64,000 nt of DNA from Hydractinia symbiolongicarpus (taxonomy: Eukaryota; Cnidaria; Hydrozoa; Anthoathecata; Hydractiniidae). The stretch lies in assembly GCF_029227915.1 (NCBI RefSeq), contig NC_079877.1, positions 12,027,351-12,091,350 on the forward strand. Direction: 5' to 3'. The translations under genes were made by a program, and so were the position numbers. Below the pieces are notes generated by a model. That model saw only the letters and a list, made by a program, of their open reading frames with translations, was not told the origin of the DNA and did no database searches. This document shows positions 33,423 to 47,535 of this stretch, one piece after another (within the stretch, counting starts at the first letter, position 1; the number at the start of each line of letters is the position of its first letter).

Positions 33423-36263
33423 AAATGGGCTGACAAGGCACATCGTAGGTGCGCCGGAGTAGGGAATGAAACCTTATGAGTACGATTCGAATGCGCTATC
33501 ACTACACTATCTCCGCATATCCCTTTGTATAAAAAATACCCCGGTTTTTTATTTCAATTTCAGTAAAAGTCAATGTGATCGTAACAACTGGTTTTCTGAT
33601 TTCCGAAACTTTCTTTTTTTTTAAAAAAATGAATTTCCACGCACAACAGATTTCTCTAGATTTTAAAATCTTACGAAATTTACGTCTGGGTTGTTTTGTC
33701 GTTAATGTTATTGAAAAATAAGTTCATGTAAAATGTTTTATTTGCGATTTACCATATGAACAAAGATTAGTACACGCAAATATTTGTACGAATAAAGTGA
33801 TGTCTTTTTAAAGTGCTACTCTCTTTTTGCAATAAGTGGTTCCTTCGAATTATTGGATGCGCGGCATGGTTTACCGGCGGTTGAGCGCTCAATGTCTGAA
33901 GGACTTTATCGCTGTCGTAAACCTAGTGGAGCTCTTCTCCAATGGATTTGCGACAAGCTGTACATCTGTACTAAAGTGCTAAAACTGGATACGTCGAGCA
34001 GATCAAGACGTAAATAACACAGTGGCTAAAATCAGTATTGACCACGGCACTCACTATAATTATTACTCCACAAGTACTTTTGTTGTGACCCCGCCATAGC
34101 AAAAACCGTGTTGGACATCTGTAGAGGTTTAATATCCTCTTCAAAAATAAAAACACAGGCAACAATCCGTTGTTAACACCAGGCTGAGCGCTTAGTACAG
34201 GTGAACCGTGTTGCACATCCGTATAGGCGTAACAACTTTTTCAAAAAAGCTTGATCGCAACTTCGGTTTAAGTTAAACCACAAATAGCCCGTCCAGCTAA
34301 AACACTTACTCATCAATTTTTTGTAAATAAGTTTTCTTTTTCTAACTAACATTATTCTGTATTATGTATGTATCACAAGCCCGGCGGGTATTAATGATTT
34401 AGTAACAATATATTCAAACCTAAATTTTGTGTTTTGTTCCCTTTTAAATGCGTTCAAATCTGGGTGAAAATGTTTAGTTTTTTCTTTAATGTAATCTTTT
34501 CTACATTTGCTAAATTGAAGTGTCATTATTCTTAAATCAACAATTTTTTTTCCAACTTATATTAAAAGGTTTTATCCCGTCATGGTGAAGAATGACCATA
34601 GAATAACATGGAAATATCTAGAATAGTTTTCACAGTATTCATGTCCATTTGCTTTAATACATTATTTATCACACAAGAGCAAATACACTTGCATGATTAT
34701 GCACTTAAAAGTTTATATATTGCTACGTTCTTTTGGAGCAAATCGATATTACACCTCAACAAGAATTTAGTGGCAACAATCGACAATGATGGGTTAATAT
34801 GTGCAAACGACTACAATATCGTTTGACAATTTTTTTTATAAAATTATATTTATATATAATCAATTAAAATATTAATTTTGCTTTTGTTGGGCGGTAACTG
34901 GTCTGCTTTCTTCGGAAATAATTAATGGCTAAAGGTAATAATAGTATGTCGCAGGTTTCGTATTACTACATTAGTGTATTAGCTTATGATGTTGTTGCAT
35001 TTTTCTCGCATTTTTTATCTAAATGAAGTATTGTTATTTTTTTTGTTGCGAGAAACGAGTGCAATTTCTTATTTATTCTTTAATTCTACAATCCGGTTGG
35101 TTAATAGTTCGATATTGTTTTTCTGAAAAACAAGAAATTTGAGTCAAATTTATTCCATCATCTTTTCATATAAAAGGAGAAACTTTTATGAAACCAACGA
35201 GCTCAGGATAAATGAGGTTAAATGTAACTTTAGATGGTAGAGTTTAGTTTATAATATATCGAAGGAGTTTTGTCTGTATAATAATTTTTACGAAATATTA
35301 CGAAAAATTCGTCTGTTAAGTAACAGAGCATTTTTGTTTTGGAAGGTAATTACCTTAAGGTAATTGGGAGACCATGTCTTGTAATTACGTTATGGTTGAG
35401 CTTTTATTAAAACTTCAAATTTTTTTAGAAAAATGCTTAAGAAGAGTCTCTAATAATTACTTCCCCAATTTTTTTTCGTCATCCATTTTGGAATTCTTTT
35501 CACATACGTAGAAAATTACAAAATTATTTTGAATATTTGGAGAATTTCATGATCCAGTTTGCAATAAGTTCCATCTTCTACTGTGCACTATGAAATACGG
35601 ATATTTTTAATTATTTCAGTGTATGATCTACATTTTGAATTTGTTTCTTGCCTTTGAACATACTCAAAAGTACCAAAATTATCATAAATGGCCCTGTTAT
35701 ATCTTTTTCTTATAGCAGAGCACTAGTTAGTAGAGCACTAGTTTGTCTTACAAAATGAATATTTTTTTTTAAGTAAGCTCATTGTGACTCATTATTGTAA
35801 ATTTTTATTGGATTGCATCTCCCGGTATAGCGCAAAATAGCGCGTGCGCAGTTAGACAAAATCTCTTATTTTGTCAAATTGAGCACACACTAACAAAATA
35901 ACTATTGGTGGAAAATTGATTGACAAATGGTGGACAAATGGAACTGTACAATACAGACTCAAGAAAAGATGTATTGTTTCCCTGCTACAAAAAACTTGAA
36001 AAAATTGATTTTAATCACGAAACTGAATGTGTATTATAACATGTTGTTAGAGCAGAAATATTTCCAATATTAAAAGAAAATTCAATCGATTTTCAAAAAG
36101 AAACCTAATTTGGACCTAATCGTGACAAACATAAACAACAAACAAACAAACAACAACAAAAAAATGGTTATGTGGGTTTTTGATTTAAATTCTTTTTCCA
36201 CAAAACACGTTAATGGATTACTGTTAGATTTCATTTTTTATCGTAAATCTAAAGTTTAGCCGC
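33423..36263. other. Intergenic with repeat fragment; no supported gene
   Basis: The stretch 33860-34320 shares phrases (GAGCGCTTAGTACAGGTG, CGTGTTGCACATCCG, TAGGCGTAACA) with repeats at 55300-55640 and 62100-62260, so it is a member of that family. An ORF at 34608-34826 starts with a signal-peptide-like stretch (IVFTVFMSICFNTLFI) but is only 72 codons with no other feature. The rest is AT-rich with nothing I can name. Confidence 0.4.
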
Positions 36264-36711
36264 CTAATTTGCCCAAATGGAATATTGGTCATTAGCCAAA
36301 TAATCCGTTGGCTGATCAAAACATCCATAACTTCCTTCAGCAAAACTTAAAGCGTTGTTTCCGAATTGAACTACTTCTTTAAAGTTCCTAGACTCGTATG
36401 GAACATTTTGTGTTGACCATTTCTCTTTTAATGCCATAGTGCATGAAAAATTTTGTAGATTATTTGTTTGCGTGTAACAAAGAAATGGCAAGGCGTTGGA
36501 TTCACCAATGAAGTATTTCAAAACATCAGAGAGCATAGGAGTTTTGTCGAAACGAGTTGTAACATTTTTCCACACTCCAAGATTTCTTTGGCATGCGAAA
36601 TCTAATTGTTCAAATCGAGTTAGCTTGTAAAGCATATTCAACACAGAAGTTGTAATTCTTTGATTGGGAACAAGATCCTTAAGTGTTGAAATCGTTGCGA
36701 AGTTGTATCCA
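36264..36711 (-). CDS. Unrecognised terminal exon (149 codons)
   Basis: A reading frame open from an acceptor-like AG at 36712-36713 through to a TAG/TAA-type stop at 36264, entering in phase 2. It encodes about 148 residues with a soluble, mixed alpha/beta composition, four Cys, and three N-x-S/T sites, ending WAN. The amino-acid make-up is far from the low-complexity ORFs around it, so it is probably a real last exon or the remnant of one. I find no upstream exon on this strand in the adjacent kilobase. The function is unknown. Confidence 0.4.
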
Positions 36712-36774
36712 CTTTACGTATGACAATGTGTTACAAATAATAATTGGGAAGGATAATTAGGATAATTTGGGATA

Positions 36775-37065
36775 GTGAAAAAGACATTTATTTGGTTTAA
36801 TCAAAGTTATCGTAAATCCCCTCCATGTTATGCGGAATCGTTAACAAACATTTGTAAATGTGAAATGTGTACCTTTGCAACTGTCTTTAATGTTAAATCT
36901 ATTTTCTTTTACATTCAAGACATTCTAAATAAGGTCACATTATGTTCTGTAAATCCGTCAATGGAAAAACGAAAAATATACATATCCTCGATCATGATTC
37001 CAACATCATGGTCTAAAGAAGCACTTCTGAATTATCAAGTCACTATTTATCCTTGTAGATTTTAA
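36775..37065 (+). other. Coding-like open stretch, unrecognised
   Basis: A 96-codon frame with a Cys-rich first third (PPCYAESLTNICKCEMC) and a second half that looks like beta-strands. It starts only 64 bp from the minus-strand exon, on the opposite strand. It has no clear start context and might be an exon fragment. I cannot assign it. Confidence 0.2.
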
Positions 37066-39344
37066 TTCATTCCAAAGGAAAAAACCACAATTATCCAAAA
37101 TAAATAAAAATAAATATTCAATTTCTTGTAGATTTTTTGTAGATTGTTTATTTCACAGGCCTTCGGTATTTCTCGATTAACTTCCTACTAATAACAACAA
37201 ACTAATCTTAAATGGTAAGCAACAAATTTCTGTGGCAATCTATGGTTACTAGTCGTTAGCCCGTGGAAAATCCGCTGGTTCGCCCGTCGCAGCAAAGCTA
37301 CCATTTTGCGTGACAGACAGACAGACAAACAGACAAATTGCTATTTTAACACTATTTTAAAAGGCCTAAAAAACGAGCTGTCAATCTTCTACTTTACGTA
37401 CTAACACGAGAGTCAAACTTATGGTAGGAGAAAAGTAAGCAATAAGCACTAAAACAAAATCTTAATACATCTTCAGTATCGTAGTGAACGCCCAAATATA
37501 ACAAAAAACGACAAAAAAGTACCTTCCAAATATTTAATATACATAATTTACCCTATATAACCTCTTACCTTACTTTTAAATCGAGTTTTCTGACAAAAAA
37601 ATTAACTTTTTTGACTTGGCTACCCATACTAGATTATTGTGTAGAAAGCCAGTTGAAACAACAACAAAGACTTATCTTTTTAGGTCTATTAATTACCTTC
37701 TTCATTCGGTCCGGGGTTTTACGAACCCCCCCTCAATAACTTTTTATAGGCTCGTTTAAATTGAATCAAACTTAGCACACTTATAGTACATCACAAAAGG
37801 AACTGACGGCAATAAATTTTTGCTTGCGTCAGCACATTTTCTGTGACGTCATCAAACGCTTGAAATTTCATCAAAATACTACCAACTGCTTAAAACGCAA
37901 TTACTTTTGTTCTAAAGCGAATTTTTGCATTCTGTTTGAAGTTTCTAAAAGCTAAATTAAAGTTACGTTACACATTTTCCGGTTTTTACATAGATGAAAA
38001 GTTACCAAAAATTGCTTGAAAATCCATTTTTTTATTTTCAGGTAAAAATCCCAAAAAATCGGAAATCGCACTAATCACGTGAGCACTGTACTGCACTGTA
38101 CAGTATATTTTCTACAAGCTTTTTTCAGAGAGATATATCTGTCGAAATATAACTCCAAAATTGTAAAGAATTATTAAGTGTTAGAAAAGCGTACTGATGA
38201 AACACTTTGGATTAGTCAGCCTTAATAAGTTACTCTACAATGAAAAAATCTAATTCAAACATGTGTCACAAAGAAGCAACCGAATTACAGAGCTACTACA
38301 ATGAAGTTATTGGATTTTTTGTTGAAAATAACAATTTTCAGATGGGTCAATCTCTTAAACCAAGTAAAGTCAAAGATTATGTATAAAAAATTATGCATTG
38401 TTGGTGTCATATCTAACTATGGTTACACTACAACGAAAATATATCGCAGCAGAAGATGATAGTGAAAGAGAAAACAAAAATTGCTGATGCTCATATTCAA
38501 GTCATTTTATACACAGAACAAGTATGCATTGAAATGTTTGTGTCGATAGCACAAATTAGTGCCTATCAACGCCATGTTTTTTTAAAACGCCACGTTTTTC
38601 TGCACAATTCAAGTGGGTTTATGGAAATGTGTGGACATGTGTTATGGTTAGATCAGTGAAGATGATTTAGCTGAAGATATTTGAAACCACATTAGTAAGA
38701 ATGCAGTGAAAAGATTAGATGCAAATAAATCCTTAAATTCTTTAAGCGCAATTTGCAAGGCGACAACAGAAATAAAGAAAACCTAAATGTACGGTTTAGC
38801 ACGCATAAGTGCAACATGATAAATTACAAATGATCAAGGTTTTGCTACAATTCGATTCGTTTAGCATACACCTACACGCTTCCATCCATCATTATTTTAT
38901 AACACAAAAAAGCCCTTAGTTGTACCTTGACACTTATTATTTTCACTGATAGGCTGCAAAGAATAATAAACAAGTTTCTAGCATGTAAAATCATCTCTGT
39001 ATTCTTCGCAAACAGGTGTGTTCCATGGTTTACATGTATTTCTTTATTTTATTGCTACTTTCCCTCTTTTATGAGTAACCTGGAAAAGAAAAAACAAATT
39101 ATGCGTTCGAGAAAAGATGAACTTTAAACAGCAAAGTTGATTACTCTGGCACTGTCTTTTAATGGGCTTTGTCGATTTCTATGAATTAAAGAAGCACTTG
39201 GTACTAAGTGAAGTGGTGCAGTCATTTATATTTTGTTGTTAGACATATTACTTTCAATTGATATACCTGTCAATGGTTTCCAAGTGAGTCCATAAGGGCG
39301 GTTCGGAGGTTTGGAAATCTCTGATATACATCCCAGCAACGGTT

Positions 39345-39413
39345 TTATCTGGGGGTCCAACCCACAACCTTTTGGACGTGAGCTGAGCGCTCTACGAACT
39401 GAGCTACCAAGGA
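39345..39413 (-). repeat. tRNA-derived SINE head
   Basis: On the minus strand the stretch reads CCTTGGTAGCTCAGTTCGTA then GAGCGCTCAGC, with an A-box, and GGTTGTGGGTTGGACC as a degenerate B-box. Folding into a tRNA cloverleaf is only partial, and a non-tRNA tail (AGATAAAACCGTTGCTGGGA) follows, which fits a SINE rather than a tRNA gene. The full element probably spans about 39310-39440. Confidence 0.6.
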
Positions 39414-39712
39414 AAGACGAAGAGTTGCAATATTGCACACATTCTGCGCCTTGCTTTTTCACTTAATATATGTAATTATTTTGTTATTATCATTTTTTTA
39501 TTTAAAATTTTTAACAAGAAGATGAAACATCTAGCCGGGAAAGGTTGAAATACAAACACACAAAACTTCCTTATTATTTTTCTCGTATAAAGACAGCTAC
39601 CTGATTGTCCATGGGTCATGTTAGGATCTAACTAAGTTTAATTGTTTATTTCAGACAAATAATAATATATTTTAGCAACATTTTCATAACTGCAAGAATG
39701 TTATTATAATAT

Positions 39713-40410
39713 GACTAGTCGATAAAGCCCGTGGAAAAATCCACTGAGGTAGGATAAATATGAGAAAGAAGCGTCATTCGAATTTTGATGACGTCAGCAA
39801 CCTATCCACAAAAAAAAATAGAACCTTGTTTTCACGTCACCTCTATAGCATAAACTGCTGATCAATAAAATGTTTATGATCATGTGCTTTTGATTAGCAC
39901 TTAATGAGATATAAGGGCTTAAAAATTTTGCTGACGTCAGCAATGACCCGTCAAAACTGTAAAAAAAATTTAAAAATTTGTATACCTGTTGTCTTCATCG
40001 TATAGACCTTGAACCGCTGATCAAGATAATGTATAGGATTATGTACTTTTGAGAAACAGGTTTTTTGATGACGTCATTAACCCGTCCATTCCAAAACGGA
40101 TTTGGGGCCTTAGGTTTGGCAATCTTGCCTAAATTGATCCTAGGTGGTCCCTAGTTACCCACGCGGTGAAACATTGACGTCACCGCCTCGTTTCCAGGTT
40201 AATTATCCTCAAAGTTTTAAGTGCACTGTAATGGCGTCATTAATTTAATATAAGATATTGATGTTAAAGTAGTGATATTGACGTCGCGCCGTAACGTCAG
40301 AAAATTTACCATATTATACATGTATTTTTCGGCAACATCAAAGGAAAATGAGCACATCCACTTTGCCTTTAACAGACAGACAGACAGACACACTTAGCGT
40401 GTTATTATAC
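39713..40410 (+). repeat. Interspersed repeat with CCCGTGGAAAAATCCACT start and GACA-rich end
   Basis: The element starts ACTAGTCGATAAAGCCCGTGG and ends CAGACAGACAGACACACTTAGCGTGTTATTAT. A second start follows at once (40411), so two copies are joined head to tail. Several ATGACGTCA-type motifs occur inside. The 3' end recurs at 43590-43675, and inner parts recur at 29260-29530 and 53640-53800. No ORF. Confidence 0.6.
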
Positions 40411-40630
40411 TAGTCGATCAGGCCCGTGGAAAAATCCACTTAGGCAAAAGCCCAATGAAAAAATAGGTTGCTTTAGATGTTTTGCTGACGTCAGCAGTGC
40501 ATATACAAAAAAATGTTCTTAAAATCTTACACCAAATATCAAATGTCAAATCGCATTTAATCCTCCACACAAATCTTACACAAAATAAAAAAGAACAGCA
40601 TGCAAGGTGCACAATCTAGTTGATAAAAAG

Positions 40631-40941
40631 TTACAACAACGACACTCACAACATCAACACACACAACACCCACTAAACCGACAGTAAGAACACCAACAGT
40701 TACAACACCGACAGTTACAACACCGACAGCCACAACACAAATAATAACAATGTCAGAAATAACGCATCTCAAATATGTACATCTTATTAGTGATTATGTT
40801 GAAAACCCTCAGTATTTTATTCTGAAATGTCAAAAAGGAGGCCTGAAAGAGTTAGCACAAATCAACAAAAATAAATTTTTTACACATTTTAAATATTGTC
40901 TTTCCCTTAGAAGCTTATACAAAAATATAAAAAAGCCATAG
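40631..40941 (+). other. Thr/Pro-repeat ORF, unrecognised
   Basis: A 15-bp unit (ACAACACCGACAGTT) repeats about four times at 40660-40735 and encodes TTPTV units, a mucin-like linker. The frame stays open to 40941 (about 100 codons), the last 63 of which have no recognisable fold. It might be an exon of a secreted protein or simply a minisatellite. Confidence 0.25.
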
Positions 40942-41799
40942 TCATTTCGGTTGCATACCATCCTCTTCCACAAAAATTTACAAAAAATGTAAAAATCAAC
41001 CAGTTAAGAACACGAAAATTTTCTCTTTTAGTTCCCTACTGCCCTTTACCAACAATTTTAAACCTAAATGTCAAAAAATCAATGAGCAAAGAATAAACTT
41101 GAATAAACAAAGATCATTATGTGTAGAGCTTGAAACAATAATCAAAATAATGTATAGAACCATGTGCAACACCAACAATAATAATAAAGTCAGAAATAAC
41201 ACATCTCAAATATTTACTTCGTTGAAAGTCTTTAATAATTCAATCAGAAGTGTCAAAAATCATCAAATTTATAGCTGGAAAATCATTTCTTCGATAACAT
41301 ACTATCCTGTTCCCCAAAAATATACACAAATTGTAAAAATGAACAGGTTAAAAACACAAATTTTTTTTCCTTAGTATGATGATCTGTAGTGACCTTTACC
41401 AACCATTTTAAACGTGAATTTCAAAAATGAATAAGGAGTAAATTTGAATCAACAAAGATATTATTTTTGGAAAACAGAGTGTATATACGGTCCGTCCTCA
41501 CGAAAGTTAACACAAAATGTAAAATAGATCGATTTTTGAGGAGCACATTCAAATCACCAAAAATTCAGTTCCTTTAGCATGTTCTATATAGCCATTGCCC
41601 ATAAATCTTCCACAAAAAGGTTATGAAACATATCATATTATAGAAAAATCAGGCATTTCATAAAATATAAAAAACAAAAAAGTTTTAGTCAGAACAATTA
41701 GTAATTTTTTCATCATCACCAAACACAGTTATTACCACAATTTTAAAATTCTTAACAAATACGTGGAACTTTGGAATTTTCTTCCAGCAAAAATGACAT

Positions 41800-44690
<2,891 letters not shown>

Positions 44691-44693
44691 TTT

Positions 44694-46155
44694 AACACTA
44701 ATGATGGCGGTATCATTTGTACCAGAATATTTTGACCTCAATTTGAATACAGCTAATAATGTAAAAGATTTTTACTTCATTGTATTGGATTTTCTTGATG
44801 AACATTTTGTATATACCTTTGAAAAGCTTGCTGATAAACGACCACCAAATTTGTTTTTACCAGAGTCAGTTGCTGTTATAGCCGCGTCATTTATAAGCTT
44901 TTAGATAAATTTGCACTACAAAAAAGAGGACCACCTACAACAAGTACGCACAGATTTACGCCATGCACATACTTTCAAAAATGTCGCAATGTTAGAGAGC
45001 CAAATAAATTTTTTACACGCTACAGTTAACACGCATTAACGTTAACTGCAAATACATCAAAGCGCATACAACTACAGGTTTTAAGGCTTTTTAAACACAT
45101 GCTTACAACAATGGCTTCAAATAAAGACAAACATTGGTACCAATAACTTATCTTTTATGAAGTGAAATTTGTTAAAGTCGCACTGAATGGGAAATGTCAG
45201 GAAGTATTTTTTTCTGATGTTTTAATACTTTTTAAACAACATGCCAGGAATTAAGATCAGGGATAAAGGGTTACATCAACAAGTCAATAAATTATTAATA
45301 ATAACAAAAGTTTTTAACTAACCTTTAACACTTGTGATAGTTGCAGTATCATTTACAGGAACTAAAGTTGACTTCCATTCGAATGCAGCTATTAATGTAA
45401 AAGACTTTGCTTCATTGTATTGGATTTTCTTAATGAACATTTTATACACATTATTTGAAAAGCTTGCTGATAATCGACCACCAAATTTGTTTTTACCAGC
45501 GTCATTTACTGTTGCAGACCTTCCATCTACTAATACCAAACCACCTTCGGACAACTCCACACCAAATACCCTTTCTCCATCCTTATTAGTTTCCACTCTC
45601 CAACTTAATTCTGCAGTTGAGTTACCAGTTGCTTCTATGTTCTTTATAATAGCTTCAACTGACCCAGACATTGCTGCGAATCAGAATAATATTTTACAAA
45701 TTTAATATTTTGATAGACAAATCCTTATTTTTTGGTTATTTTTCCAAACTAAGCAATTTTCTGTAAACTTTTGCTTAATATATAATAATTAAACTCCTTA
45801 TAGTATGATCTGTAACAAGCCATGTATCAGATTATTTCAATCCATGTATCATAAAGAGGTATTTTTGCGATTGGCACGTGTGTAGCACAGTAACAGTTTG
45901 ATGGCCTGAGGCGTCTAGTCAAGTTTAGTGGTCAGAGTTCTTGTTTGCTTTCATCCACATCTCATAAAAATTGCTCGTTCACACTCTTTTAGTTTGAATA
46001 TTTCGTAAAGCATGGACAGGATTTTGCTTACTTACGTGCAAAACATGTCGTTTACTACATGACTACTATGTGTTGATAAAAACTTACTTACCTGTCTTCA
46101 GCATTATCAAAATTGTTAAATAAATATAAAAATTTACACCATCCAAAGCTGTCAT
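44694..46155 (-). pseudogene. Truncated Alr-like immunoglobulin-superfamily gene
   Basis: Exon 1 (46092-46155) encodes a 21-residue signal peptide, and exon 2 (45323-45673) a 116-residue V-like Ig domain without cysteine. Both leave in phase 1. The next acceptor (44934) starts a copy of the domain-2 exon but meets TAA at 44891-44893 after 13 residues, where it runs into the second half of another domain-1 copy (44694-44885), itself frame-broken. The predicted product is about 152 residues: signal, one Ig domain, short tail. Compared with the intact paralogue at 59735-61724, domain 2 and the fibronectin-like domain are gone. It could be a pseudogene or a soluble single-Ig protein. Intron and upstream sequences match those of the paralogue, so promoter function may persist. 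Confidence 0.6.
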
Positions 46156-46159
46156 CCTG

Positions 46160-47284
46160 TATGATTATATGTTATGTTGTATACTATCATTACTATAATC
46201 AGATAATGCCAAAGTTCTTTCCTAACCGTAATGATTGCGTTTACTTATGTAATTAACTATAATTAATTATAATTTTAATGAAAAGAAGGGAAGGTTAAAT
46301 TTTATTTTAATAGCTTTCTTTATTAAAACTTTTATTTCGTATGACGTTTTCGAGTCAATCAATATTTATTAATTGAGGAGAGTTCTAGAGAAGTACCATT
46401 AATGGAAAATATGGATTTATATACAGCCCTATAATAAAACAAAGAGTGTGTCCATCCATCTGTGACAGGTAGATGTGTTCATTTTTCTCTTATTTAACGT
46501 ACATTGTTTTCATTAGCGTTTTAAGCTCTATGGGATAAAGGCATCGGGTATATCAATTTCTTTAAAAAAATTTTTGTATTTTTAAACTTTGTAGCCCATG
46601 ATTTATCCTTTTTCTGTTTTAAGAATAAACATCACATTTAACAGGTAAAAAAACTATCCAATAAAGGTTTCGTATATCCACTTAAGAGAACCTATATTTT
46701 TTACGTTGTTTTTTTGCCTAAGTTGATTTTTTGCGAGCCTAATTAACTAGTTACAATTAATAAAAAATTATGCGAAATCAAAATAGGAGAAATGGGTAAG
46801 GATGATACCGATAAAGGTATTAAGTGTAAGATTTTACGAGGGAATTATTTTTTTAAACATAATTCTAACTATAACAATTTGTGCATTATCAATTAGTCAT
46901 CGAAAAGAGAAAATAATTGTTCAATCAAAATGCGCAAAAATAACGAATTGTCCGATAATGTAAACAAATGCAAGTTGGCGAAATTGAATGAAATAAAATT
47001 GATTGCCTTACTTCGAAAATATTTATCATTTTACTGATGCAATATGTTAATTTGACTTGATGAGACACATAATATGTGATATTACTGATTTCTTCGTTAA
47101 ATTTTTTTGACACCAAAGACTTAGTTTTACTTTTCTTATATATTTGGGGTGTTTAATTGTATTTACCTCTGAAGGCATCAAGGCAATGATTGGGTGTGGA
47201 CGCTTATCATGCTATTGGTTAGTTAGAGTATTTTCACAACAGAACAGAACGGTCACAACAGAAAATTTAATGTAACCTTTAAAA
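46160..47284. other. Upstream region of the truncated Alr-like gene
   Basis: About 70 bp upstream of the signal-peptide exon (46195-46250) the sequence GATAATGCCAAAGTTCTTTC and what follows matches the corresponding region of the intact paralogue (61730-61780), so a promoter may be conserved here. Beyond that, no gene is seen. Confidence 0.4.
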
Positions 47285-47484
47285 TGATAAAAACAGACAC
47301 ACAGAGTTTCTCACTCATAGAGTACTTTTTCTCTCATAAAGAAACAAACTGATCACAGAAAAACGTAGAGAATAAAAAAAAAATGTGCGTAATATAATGC
47401 ACGTGACAGTTCTAACATAAAATAATAGAACCACCGGTTCACAACTGAATAAAAGATAGCAAGTGAGCGTCACATATTTCAACA
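47285..47484 (-). repeat. 3' LTR of the copia element
   Basis: This 200-bp copy lies at the left end because the element is on the minus strand. It carries the polyadenylation region and is followed by the TAAAA target duplication. Confidence 0.95.
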
Positions 47485-47535
47485 CTCCCACTTGACGGTC
47501 ACTCCGTCACGATAGTCATTTCGTCAATGTAAAAT

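Larger units (their letters stand above)
37250..41760. other. Repeat-rich intergenic region
   Basis: Members of one repeat family begin ACTAGTCG..GCCCGTGGAAAAATCCACT (39713 and 40411; a related start at 37253) and end with CACTTTGCC..ACAGACAGACAGACACACTTAGCG (40360-40400). At 37700-38060 lies another repeat with TTCGGTCCGGGG. A Thr/Pro-coding tandem repeat lies at 40631-40745. No complete gene is visible. Confidence 0.5.

Noticed and set aside
39345-39413. Genuine tRNA gene
   Set aside because: The B-box lacks the TTCGA core, the acceptor arms do not pair well and a SINE-type tail follows.
45334-45705. Plus-strand ORF of 123 codons
   Set aside because: It is the antisense of the Alr-like domain-1 exon; the minus strand has the signal peptide, splice sites and homologue.
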